From contig JAKUCV010001989.1 in assembly GCA_028386065.3 (NCBI GenBank), positions 76,235 to 140,234 of the forward strand: DNA of 64,000 nt, read 5' to 3'. Made by a program: the position numbers and the translations under genes. Positions 22,449-31,732 of the stretch are shown here, piece after piece (within the stretch, counting starts at the first letter, position 1; every line of letters begins with the position of its first letter). The notes under the pieces are model-generated. The model made no database searches. It had not been told where the DNA came from and was given only the letters and a program-made list of their open reading frames with translations. The stretch comes from Turnera subulata. Taxonomy: Eukaryota > Streptophyta > Magnoliopsida > Malpighiales > Passifloraceae.

Positions 22449-23525
22449 CTACATCTTAGCCAACTTCTCTGCAAATCGCACCCTCTTGCTCTCACGACAC
22501 TCCCAGAATGTATCAATATAATGTGGACGCTCAGTCAAGCTGAAGATGGCGTCTGCCACAACATCATCCGGCACTCCAAGTCGAAGCAATTCCTCCTCCA
22601 CCTTTGCACACTCACCCGGAAGGAGAACCCTCTTCCTCTTCGCCATCATCTCAAAGAACTTTGCTATATCCTCCTTTTCAACTTCCGTAGTCACATTCAT
22701 GGAAGTAACGAACTCCATCATCACATCGCTATCCTTCATTTTCTTTTTCCCTTTCAAGACTGCATCACTTGCACCTGCTTCATTCCCATTCCCACTCTCA
22801 TTGTTTACCCCGAAATTCGACCCCATAGTGGTACCTCCTATGGTGGCTTCAGTAGCAGCAGCCTTCGACCTTTGGAGCTCCTCTTCATAAGCTAGTTGAG
22901 TGTCTATTCTCCTCACACCTGTGGCTTGATCCTTCCCGAAGATGTCCTGCAAGGCATAATACTCGGGGAAACGTTCACCAATCTTATACTTGTGGACGGG
23001 GATTTGCTACAACGCAATCAAAACAATTGGATCACTACAATTAACATCAACACTCAAGTGCATAGCTAGCTTGACAACCTCAAATACAATGCTAACTTTA
23101 ACCCATGTTTCAGCCACATCTTCACTGTCCACCTCGACGCATGTCTGCTGCTCGTTCCACCCAAAACCACTTCTGTTACACATCTCGGAACATGCCATGT
23201 ACTTGTCTTTCAGTGCCCCAATCTTGTTCCTGATATTCTCCCCTAAGATTAATGCAACGCGCTCGACGGTCATATGCTTACCCAATTTGGATTTGATCAA
23301 CTTATAGGTACCACTCTTGAAGGATCCAGCATCAACCTTCAAGCCACTCACAACAACTTCTTGCAACACAAGGATCAAAGCATTGACATCTTCTTGCTGC
23401 CAACAAAAGCGTGGCTTAGTGTTCACCGTCACCCTCCCTCTCGCCTTCCCTCTCCCCTTTCCTTTTTCGCCCCCAACTCCTTCCTCTGGTTCCACAATCT
23501 CAACTTCATCTTCATGTTGCTCCAT
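22449..23525 (-). CDS. Harbinger ORF1-type Myb/SANT-like protein, two exons
   Basis: Exon 1 runs 23525-23097 (143 codons) and exon 2 23006-22449 (185 codons plus stop). The 90-bp intron 23096-23007 has GT and TAG ends and joins in phase 0; without splicing there is a TAG at its 3' end. The N-terminus is acidic, followed by G-K-G-R-G-K-A-R-G-R, an AT-hook or nuclear-signal-like stretch. Next is a trihelix/Myb-SANT-like region with F-C-W-Q-Q-E-D, N-K-I-G-A-L-K-D-K-Y and S-G-F-G-W-N, continuing after the intron into Y-Y-A-L-Q-D-I-F-G-K-D-Q-A-T-G. This layout is that of PIF/Harbinger ORF1 and plant L10-interacting Myb-domain proteins, which bind TIR DNA and help transposase import. The frame is fully open, so it may still make protein. 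Confidence 0.75.
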
Positions 23526-23860
23526 TCCAATTTCCTAACTATACAATCATACAATCTTTCGTATAAGCACCAACATGAATTTACACAAACACAATATGTA
23601 GACAATACAACGCAATAAAAATTCAAGCCAAATACAAGTCAATAAAAAATCAAGCCAAATACAAGTGTCAAGATTAGTTCCTCATCAACATATCAATGGA
23701 AATACAGTGTCAATTTAGATATTACAAGACAATGCTCAAAGTGCCGCAAGAAGAAATCAATGGAAAAAATTGTTTAGAATGTGGATAATACAACACAATG
23801 CAGCAATTAAAAAAAAATCAATACAAATGTGAATGCAAATATGATGTGTGAAAAAAATTT

Positions 23861-23980
23861 TCAGGACAAGTTCTCGCGGGTAACCATCCATTCATTGTAC
23901 ATCTCCTGTGCTAAATCATCCCTCTTGTTGGTCCATGCAGCCGTGCATTGCACACACTCAATCACCTCCTCATCCTCATT
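23861..23980 (-). pseudogene. Harbinger transposase C-terminal end, truncated
   Basis: The minus strand reads through 39 codons to TGA at 23863-23861: E-D-E-E-V-I-E-C-V-Q, A-A-W-T-N-K-R-D-D-L-A-Q-E-M-Y-N-E-W. Harbinger (DDE_Tnp_4) transposases typically end with a W-x-x-x-R-D-x-L-A-x-x-M-(F/Y) motif like this. The catalytic DDE part would lie to the right but was replaced by Athila-like DNA at 23980. It is upstream of the Myb-like gene and on the same strand. Confidence 0.6.
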
Positions 23981-24021
23981 GTAATTTCCTGCAGCATCAT
24001 TTTCTCTGTGTTCTGGAGGAA
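23981..24021 (+). other. Chimeric junction at the left end of the Athila element
   Basis: 23981-24015 (gtaatttcct...gtgttctg) matches 30350-30384, which lies just upstream of the 3' LTR, with one mismatch. It then switches through ggaggaaatt, a phrase found in the LTR at 24091-24100, to LTR sequence starting aattgcctagcag. Short shared words (ttctg, aatt) sit at each switch. Confidence 0.75.
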
Positions 24022-25369
24022 ATTGCCTAGCAGCGCCGCTGTCGACAAAATATCTGCTCTTAAACCTTATTTTTTAGAGAACCTTTTGTTCTGGAGGAAA
24101 TTTGACGATTATATCCCAAAACCAGTGAGGCGCTGTGAAGAGCACTGTTCCAGTATAAATCACAAGCCTGACAGTGCCCCTACAGACACTGGCGTCAAGA
24201 CCCTATTTTTACTAGGGTTTGCGCCTAATTTCCAGGAGTATTTAAGAGGGGAAGCACCTAGACACTCCCAACAAGGAAAGAAGATTTAAAGTGGAATTCT
24301 TGAAGCTAAAGTCTAGGAGTTTTATTCCAATTCCTACACGCATACAATTTCAACATATTCATGAGCATAAATGCAAACAGTAAGCATGACTGAAATGAAA
24401 ATGAAAAATGAATAAGATTAAATTCCTTTAAGTAATGCTTATCTATCATTTGACCCTTCAGACCTTGGCCAACAAATACTCAGGACAGATAAACTATGTT
24501 CCAAAAACCAACTTGAATGAATCAGCCCCATCATATTGATTTACATGTATAAAAGGAGCACTTGCTGGACGAAATTGGGAGCTTTTGGAGGAGCAAAAAC
24601 GTGAGGAATTGGCAGAGAAGAAGAGTGGAGCTTTAGTCGACTTTTTATATTTTTTTTTGTAGAGATGTCGACTTCTCTAACTTCTTTTATTTTCTTCTTC
24701 ATGAACTAATTTCTTTTATCTAGGTTTATGGGATGTAGCTATTGTTCTTGATGTTTATTCAATAATTCAGACTTATTCTGTTATTCGTTATGCTTTGTTT
24801 TCATATAGAGTCCTTAACAGTGTCTGCGCCTCAAACACTTCTTAGACGCCTTAGTGACGCACCTAACGGAGAAACTAGGAACTCAGACCGTTCTATATCA
24901 AGCCTCTACCCCTACTAATCGTCGAAAGAGACTTTAGGGTTAGTTGAGGACAACAGCGCCTGGCACAGCGACACTGCGTCCTAGGAAAGAGCTTCACTGA
25001 CGAAAGTTGGTTATTCCAGAACTAGGGTAGGTTTATAATTACATGTGACAGTAATTGTAGACAACTTAGGCAAGGTAGCGCTTCAAAGTGGACGAATTTA
25101 CTACCAAATTATTGAATTATTGTTGAATAGGCAGTAGTGAACCCCGGACAACCTAGGTTCCCATCCAATTGCGTTTTCTCTTATTTACACCTTCACTTTC
25201 TGATATTTATTTTATATAATTCTCTCATCACAATTTCTATTTATTTTATTTGTTATTATTAGTCTAATCAATTAAGATCCTAAAGACAGTGTTGTTTCTG
25301 CAGTCCCTGTGATTCGACCTTGTTTACTACAGCAACGTTGTATACTTGCAGCACGTTTTGCAATGAACA
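24022..25369 (+). repeat. Left LTR of the Athila element (5'-truncated)
   Basis: Homologous to 30650-31727 of the right LTR and ends ...GCAATGAACA. It has a TATA box (TATAAAAG, 24548-24555). It holds about 200 bp (24346-24545) not present in the right LTR, which instead has a short tttaggaataaaatcctag stretch there. It lacks the first roughly 216 bp of the LTR, including the TG end. Confidence 0.8.
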
Positions 25370-25396
25370 AGTTTTTGGCGCCGTTGCCGGGGACTG
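25370..25396 (+). other. Leader with PBS-like TGGCGCCGTTGCC
   Basis: Directly after the LTR the sequence reads agtttTTGGCGCCGTTGCCGGGGAC. This phrase is almost invariant after the 5' LTR of plant Athila/Tat gypsy elements and marks the start of the internal region. Confidence 0.75.
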
Positions 25397-25509
25397 CGCC
25401 AAATAATACTACTTAGTGTTTTTGATTGATTAGGCTTTCTTTTTTTTCTGATCTACTTTGCTTTCCAGTGGCAGGATATTGACAGTACCACTATTACTTC
25501 TCTAGCAGT

Positions 25510-26905
25510 GTATGCAAACTAAGAGCAAGCGTCCTGAGCTAATCCTTATTCCTGATATTGAAGGCATTGCTAGGGCGAATCGCAAGAAAGTAAGGCAACA
25601 GAAAGTAGCAGAAACCGTCGAGACATCAACAATGGCCGGTATCAATCCTCCAAACAATGGTCGGGGATGTTGATGCTAACATCATCAACCCCCCATGCGG
25701 CCAGGATGACCTACCAAGGAATGATGAGGGCAATATCATCAATCTTGTAGGCCCGAGGAACCAGCAACGCCAGCATCAAAACGCTATTGGAAATGACATT
25801 GTCGATCCTTTCGCCAACATTCCAAATCTGCCAATCAACCAGCTCATGCGGCCCAGACATATAGCACCTCATGGAGCAATCACATTACCCGATAATGATA
25901 ACCCTTATGAGCTGAGAACCAACTTAGTTCAAATGGTGCAAAACAAGCAGTTTGGAGGTTCGGCACTGGAGGACCCTTATCAGCACCTAGAAGACTTTCT
26001 GGATATCTGTGCCACCACTAGGGTTCAGGGCTGTTCTGAGGATGCTAAGAAGCTTCACTTGTTCAAATTTTCACTTAGAGATGGAGCAAAAAGATGGCTG
26101 AAGACTCTGCCAGCGGATAGCATCACCACTAGGGCTCAAATGGAAGAAGCATTCCTGAAGAAATACTTTCCTGACACCAAGATGGATGAACTTCGAGGTG
26201 AAATCTGCAATTTCAAGCAGAAATATGACGAAACCTTGGTGGAAGCATGAGAATGATTTTAGGATTTGGTCCAACATTGCCCTGCTCATATGGTGTACCC
26301 ACCAGCGCTGCTTGGAATTTTCTATCGAGCTATGTCACAAGAAGATAGGCGCACCCTTAATGCTGCAGCTGGAGGGAAGTTCAAGGAAGCGACGTATGAG
26401 GTTGCCAAGAGGATTATGCTGAACCTAGAAGATGAAGATGAGAAGCGCTGCAACACCAGGAGTGTACATCATGTCGATAAGACTACAAATCTGGCAGCCC
26501 AAATAGCAGCTCTCACTAAGCATTTCAAGGATTTTACAACAAAGATGGTGCAACCCGTGGCTCATGTTCAACCCGTTATTCCTAACAGTGTTTGTGAATT
26601 ATGCAGTGGCCCTCACTCTTTCCTTGAATGCCCGGTGAACAATTCAGAGGAGGCTAATTTCATTGACCAATGCCCCAATCCGTCCTACAATAACTACAAT
26701 CAGGGATATAACCAGAGTTGGCACTCACACCCTAATCCAAACTACCACCAGCAGCGGCAACAAGGTGGACAGCAAGGAGGATCTTCTGCGATGATGGGCA
26801 TGATAAGGCAGTTGATGGAAAGTGTGAGTAAGAATGACAAGAAAGTGACTTTGCTGAAGGCTCACAACAAGATGATTGAGAATCAGGTTACACAGTATGC
26901 TGCGT
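25510..26905 (+). pseudogene. Athila gag, broken
   Basis: Starts MQTKSKRPELILIPDIEG at 25510. A frameshift near 25655 moves the frame to 25657-26250; a TGA at 26248 replaces the usual W codon, and another shift leads to 26266-26907. The capsid region (Retrotrans_gag) is clear: N-P-Y-E-L-R-T, E-D-P-Y-Q-H-L-E-D-F-L, L-F-K-F-S-L-R-D-G-A-K-R-W-L, and F-L-K-K-Y-F-P. Near the end is a zinc knuckle, C-E-L-C-S-G-P-H-S-F-L-E-C, followed by an N-, Q- and Y-rich tail. Gag forms the virus-like particle. The breaks are few, so loss of function may be fairly recent. Confidence 0.85.
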
Positions 26906-26931
26906 AGCAGCAGCGACCATAGGGCAGGCGG

Positions 26932-27624
26932 TTAGGTCAACCAGAGATGAATCCAAAAGAGCATTGCATGGCAGTAACACTCAAAAGTGAGAAAGAGCTT
27001 CCAGACCCTGTTTTTAAACCAACAAAAGTGACAACACCCGAATCAGAGGAGAAACAGGAAGCAGCGCCAATACCAGTGACGTTGCCTGAGTCTGCCCCAA
27101 AGAAAAAGCCTCTACCAATGCCCTATCAGCCACCAATTCCATTCCCACAGGTTTATATGAAGCATTCACAGGGCGCACTACTTGGTCAATCCATAAATCC
27201 GAAGGAACAGTGTTAGGCAGTGACACTACGGAGTGGGAAAGAGCTTCCAAACCCTTTTCCTAAGCTAGTAAAGGAGCCAGCACCCGAAACAGAGAAGAAA
27301 CAGGAAGCAGCGACTGAACCAGTGACGCTGTCAGGAGCTGGGTCTAAGATGAAGCCATTGTCAGTGCCCTACCAGCCCCTATTGCCATATCCACAAGTCT
27401 ATAGAAAGAGCAGACTCGAGGAGCAATACAAAAGATTTGTGGACATGCTTAGCAGCTTGAGGTTGGAGATTCCTTTCACCACTATTCTGGAACAGATGCC
27501 CACCTATGCAAAGTTTCTAAAGGAGATCCTGACCAACAAGCGCAATGTAGAGAAGCAGACAGTGGGCCTTACAGCAGAATGCAGTGCTGTATTGCTGCAA
27601 CAGCAGCCCCCTACCAAAGCTTGA
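26932..27624 (+). pseudogene. Athila gag-protease linker with duplicated module
   Basis: Two successive modules (26947-27216 and 27190-27410) share N-P-K-E-(H/Q)-C-x-A-V-T-L-(K/R)-S, K-E-L-P-(D/N)-P, E-K-(K)-Q-E-A-A, P-V-T-L and K-P-L-x-x-P-Y-Q-P. A TAG at 27214 separates them. The second continues into E-E-Q-Y-K-R-F-V-D-M-L and A-E-C-S-A-V-L-L-Q, the normal run-up to the protease in Athila elements. Most Athila elements have this proline-rich linker once. Confidence 0.7.
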
Positions 27625-28050
27625 AGATTCGTGAAGCTTTTCAATTCCTTGCACTATTGGCACCCAGAACTTCAACAGAGCATTGTGTGACCTTGGGGCT
27701 AGTATAAGTTTGATGCCATTAGCAGCAGCACAAAAGCTCAACTTTGGGGAGATAAAGCCAACATGCATGATGCTGCAGCTTGCTGATCGATATGTGAAGT
27801 ATCATGTTGGTGTCTTGGAGAATGTCCCTGTAAAGGATGAGAAGTTCTATATACCTTGTGACTTCGTGATCATGGACATGAAGCTTGATGAGCAGACCCC
27901 AATCATTTGGGAGGCCTTTTCTCGCAACAGCTGGCGTTGTTATTGATGTAAAGGATGGTAGCATCACATTTCGAGTTGGGGAGGAAAGGGTAGATTTTAT
28001 TGTCCAGAAGATAGAATCTAATGCATGCTATATGGTGAATGCCGTTAATG
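27625..28050 (+). pseudogene. Athila aspartic protease, frameshifted
   Basis: The active-site strand reads A-L-C-D-L-G-A-S-I-S-L-M-P, the Athila version of the retroviral D-(S/T)-G. It is followed by L-Q-L-A-D-R, P-C-D-F-V-I-M-D, then after a frameshift near 27908 by G-R-P-F-L-A-T-A-G-V-V-I-D-V and G-S-I-T-F-R-V-G, matching the flap-to-LGRPF part of the fold. The upstream end also needs a shift near 27620. The enzyme would process the gag-pol polyprotein. Confidence 0.8.
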
Positions 28051-28298
28051 CCGAGGAGGATATAATTCATGCAGCTAGCACTACGGAGGACACTACTAGT
28101 TCACGATTGAGTTGTTTAGCGAGCAAAGGTAGACCAGAAGGTGGTGGCAGTACTGAAAAGACGGCAGCAGAACGCCCATCGACCATTCCAGCTGTTGACC
28201 ACAAATTGAAAGCCATGAAGATTCTAAATGGCAGTGGCACTGTTTCTCATTTGGTTGATATGGTGGAGCCTCCTATAGACGTGCCAAAGCTTCCATAA

Positions 28299-28561
28299 TG
28301 TAAATTTAAACGAAAGAAGAGGAAGTTTAATGTGGTTGATCGAGTTCTCCTCTTTCACTCTAAGCTCAAACTCTCCAGTGGCCAATTTTGTAATTGCTGG
28401 ACAGGGCCATATACAGTGCTTGATTACCTTCCAAATGGTAATGTGGAAATTTGTGATAAGGAGAATAACACTTTTTTGGTGAATGGGCAAAAACTTAAGC
28501 ATCACAATTCTGCAACAGCGACGGTGAAGGAGATTCCTAACCTTCTCTTTGAGCCACCATG
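28299..28561 (+). pseudogene. Athila integrase C-terminal tail after a large deletion
   Basis: After P-K-L-P and a TAA (28296-28298) the frame gives K-R-K-K-R-K-F-N-V-V-D-R-V-L-L-F, K-L-S-S-G-Q, W-T-G-P-Y-T-V-L and V-N-G-Q-K-L-K-H-H, ending at TGA 28560-28562. This is the C-terminal chromatin/DNA-binding end of gypsy integrase (the GPF/Y module). RT, RNase H and the zinc-binding and catalytic integrase parts, about 3 kb in intact elements, are missing between the protease tail and this point. The join falls near 28298. Confidence 0.8.
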
Positions 28562-30433
28562 AGCAGCACACGCTGCAAAGTGTCCAACTACAAGACATAA
28601 AAGAAGCGCTTCTCGGGAGGCAACCCGAGGTAAGTTTTAAGTTTTCAATACATCCCAATCGTTTTACTTTCGTTTTTGTTTTTTTTATTGTTTTTGCAGC
28701 CATAAAAAGTATAAAAATCAGAAAATCATAAAGACATGGGCACTGTGATGGCCAACAGCAGCACTGCTAGTGAAACGCACCAATCTCGGCAAATAAAGAA
28801 GCATTCTTATCCTTTCTCCTGCACTTTTAATTTGCCAACGTGCACTGTATGCCATGATGTGTGTTATATTACTATGTTTTGCTAAATGCCCTCTGTACCC
28901 CTGCATCTATGCATTTTCATGATTTGTATCTCACGTTTCGTTTCAAGTTTAGGAGAGTCCCTCCCTTTTTGTTATGTTTCTGTTTTTATGTGTTTCGTGC
29001 TTTATTTTTGCCCAGTGAGGACACTGTGGAATTTAAGTTTGGGGGAGGCAGAAATTAGCATTTCTTTGTATGTTCTGCATTTGCATTCTATTTATTATGG
29101 CCAATTGACTTGTGTTGTGTGTGCTGCTGGAATTTATATGCATTTTCTCGTCTTATTCGCTGATGCAGCACACTGACAGCGCCACTGCTTACTTGCTGTT
29201 TCAATTCCTGCTTATTTTTAATTGTACTTAAATTCGAATTTTGCTCCTTTTTAGTTAAGCTTAGTTTGTGTAGGGTGTGAAATCGAAATCAGTATAGTAA
29301 TCATGCCCCATCAAGGTAACAAGTGCCAATCTTTTCTTTAAATTGGGCAGTACCTACTGTTGACTATTTCAGAACCGACTCTAATTTTTCTTTCGAGGCA
29401 AAATTTTTATCTTCTTGGCATACTTGAGGATGTGATATAGGCATTGTTTGATTAGCTTAATTTGACTTTATCCTACCTATATCATTATTTCACTTGACAA
29501 CCCCATTTGAGTCTAGGTTGATGGTCGACTTTTCTTTGATATTACCCATCATCACACCTTAGCTTTTTGAGCCTTGCACGACCATCATTGTGCTTTGTAG
29601 CACACTATTCTTTGAATTTTTAGCCGGACCCTGTCTACTTACTTTCCTAGTTCTAATTTTTAGTGTGACAGTGTTGTGTCAGTGTCACTGCTAGGTGAAA
29701 AAGATGAAAGTTGTCAAAATTTTGAATGGAGCTTGGAAATTCAATAGCATTGAGATTTGTATTGTTTTATTGTAAGATTAAGGGATTCTTTTATAAAAAA
29801 GGTACACGAAAAAAAAACAAAACAAAACAAAATATCATGAAAAACATAAAAAGAGATACCCATTGCTCCCTCGAAAATCTTGTGCTCTCATTATCTCCTA
29901 TAATTATTATGTGCTTCTATATCTGGTTTTCTTGGTTTTGAGTACTATTTTGATGAAGCAGCTATCTAAGTTAGAATTTTGGAAGGTAAGTAGTTTCTGT
30001 CAGCCTATCTAATTTCTATTCTTTGGTAGCCTAACCTATCCCCATTACAAGACCAAGAAAGACCTATTGATCCTTGTTTATGCCTTGATGCTCATTAGTG
30101 GAAATTGAAAATTTGAGTCGGCTTATGAGATAGATATTTTTGGCCTTGGTACTTCACTTATCATATTGGCATGAGAAACTTTAATGGTTAAATGTTTGCT
30201 AGTTGTTTTCTTTTGATCATTTTGTGTCTGCTAACTTGCTGAATTAGAGTTGATGATATTTCTTTCAAAGAATATTCAGGATATTGAGCAGTGGGCACTA
30301 TCGCGGCTGGTACAGGTGCTGTTGATGTGTTTAGTTTGATGAAGCGTTTGTAATTTCCTACAGCATCATTTTCTCTGTGTTCTGAATTGTGTTTTTGCTT
30401 GAGGACAAGCAAAGGTTTAAGTTTGGGGGAATT
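28562..30433 (+). other. Athila 3' untranslated region and polypurine tract
   Basis: No env-like frame is supported. Just after the integrase stop is GAAGCGCTTCTCGGGAGGCA, a phrase conserved at this place in Athila elements, with a palindromic tctcgggag core. At 29000-29050 and again at 30389-30433 there is gtgaggacactgtgg / ttgaggacaagca followed by ttaagtttggggga. The second is the polypurine tract next to the 3' LTR; the first looks like an older copy of it. Confidence 0.7.
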
Positions 30434-31727
30434 TGATGTGCATGAAATTACACATATTTTACAGCGCACATTGTTGTTTTTTTGGCCTTGTATTCATCAT
30501 TAATTCATGCATTTAGATGTAAATTCACTTCTTTTCATGCCAAATCCATCTTTCCTTACCCTTGGATGCTTTCATGTGCAATTTGGCGCTTTTTGGAGCA
30601 TATTTGGTGATTTTGGGTCAGCAGCGCCGTTGTTGAAGAAACTGGACCAATTGCCTAGCAGCGCCGCTGTCGACAAAATATCTGCTCTTAAACCTTCTTT
30701 TCAGAGAACCTTTTGTCCTGGAGGAGATTTGACGATTATAGCCCAAAACCAGTGAGGCACTATGAAGAGCACTGTTCCAGTACAAATCGCAAGCCTAACA
30801 ATGCCCTTGCAGTGACACTGGCGTCAAGACCCTATTTTTACTAGGGTTTGCACCTAATGCACCTAGACACTCCCAACAAGGAAAGAAGATTTAAAGTGGA
30901 ATTCTTGAAGCTAAAGTCTAGGAGTTTTATTCCAAATCCTACACGCATAAATTCCTATCTTTTAGGAATAAAATCCTAGATATAAAAGGAGCACTTGTTG
31001 GACGAAATTAGGAGCTTTTGGAGGAGCAAAAACGTGAGGAATTGGCAGAGAAGAAGAGTGGAGCTTTAGCCGACTTTTTATAATTTCTTTTGTACAGATG
31101 TCGACTTCTCTAACTTCTTTTGTTTTCTTCTTCATGAACTAATTTCTTTTATCTAGATTTATGGGATGTAGCTACTATTCTTGATGTTTATTCAATAATT
31201 CAGACTTGTTTTTGTTATTCGTTATGCTTTGATTTGATATAGAGTGCTTAATAGTGTCTGCGGCTTGATCACCCTTAAACACTTCTTAGACGCCTTAGTG
31301 ACGCACCTAACGGAGAAACTAGGAACTCAGACTGTTCTATATCAAGCCTCTTGATCGTCGAAAGAAACTTTAGGGTTAGTTGAGGATAACTGCGCCCTAG
31401 GAAAGAGCTTCACTGACGAAAGCAGGTTGTTCCAGAACTAGGGTAGGTTTACAGTTACATGTGACAGTAATTATTGTTGAACAGCTAGGCAGTAGTTAAC
31501 CCCGGACAACTTAGGTTCCTATCCAATTGCGTTTTCTCTTATTTACACCTTCACTTTCTGATATTTATTTTATGTAATTCTCTCATCACGATTTCTATTT
31601 ATTTTATGTATTATTATTAGTCTAATCAATTAAGAACCTAAGGACAGTGTTGTTTCTGCAGTCCATGTGATTCGACTTTGTTTACTACAGCAATGTTGTA
31701 TACTTGCAGCACGTTTTGCAACGAACA
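30434..31727 (+). repeat. Right LTR of the Athila element (complete)
   Basis: 1294 bp from TGATGTGCATGAAATTACAC to GCAACGAACA, with a TATA box (TATAAAAG, 30981-30988). It directly follows the polypurine tract. It inserts into a LINE open frame on its right side. Homology to the left LTR is high over the shared 1.08 kb but includes indels, so the pair is not very young or is recombinant. Confidence 0.85.
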
Positions 31728-31732
31728 ATATG

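Larger units (their letters stand above)
21201..23980 (-). mobile_element. Truncated PIF/Harbinger transposon
   Basis: The left end is GGGCCCGTTTGGATCGTGGG directly after TAA (21198-21200), the TIR type and 3-bp target of PIF/Harbinger. Subterminal repeats (tgggatgggattgagcctg) follow twice. On the minus strand it carries, in order from the right, the C-terminal end of a transposase, a two-exon Myb/SANT-like gene and a viroplasmin-like ORF. The right TIR and most of the transposase are gone: at 23980 the sequence passes abruptly into Athila-like DNA. The element was about 2.8 kb plus the lost part. Confidence 0.75.
23981..31727 (+). mobile_element. Athila-like Ty3/gypsy element, internally deleted
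   Basis: Plus-strand order: chimeric left edge (23981-24021), LTR lacking its first about 216 bp (24022-25369), the TTGGCGCCGTTGCCGGGG leader, gag, protease, integrase C-terminal tail, long 3' untranslated region, polypurine tract, and a complete LTR (30434-31727). RT, RNase H and the integrase core are absent, so it depended on other elements. The flanks disagree: Harbinger on the left, LINE on the right, so no shared target duplication is expected. Confidence 0.85.

Noticed and set aside
22332..22895. 187-codon plus-strand ORF
   Set aside because: It is antisense to exon 2 of the Myb/SANT gene, which has clear domain similarity.
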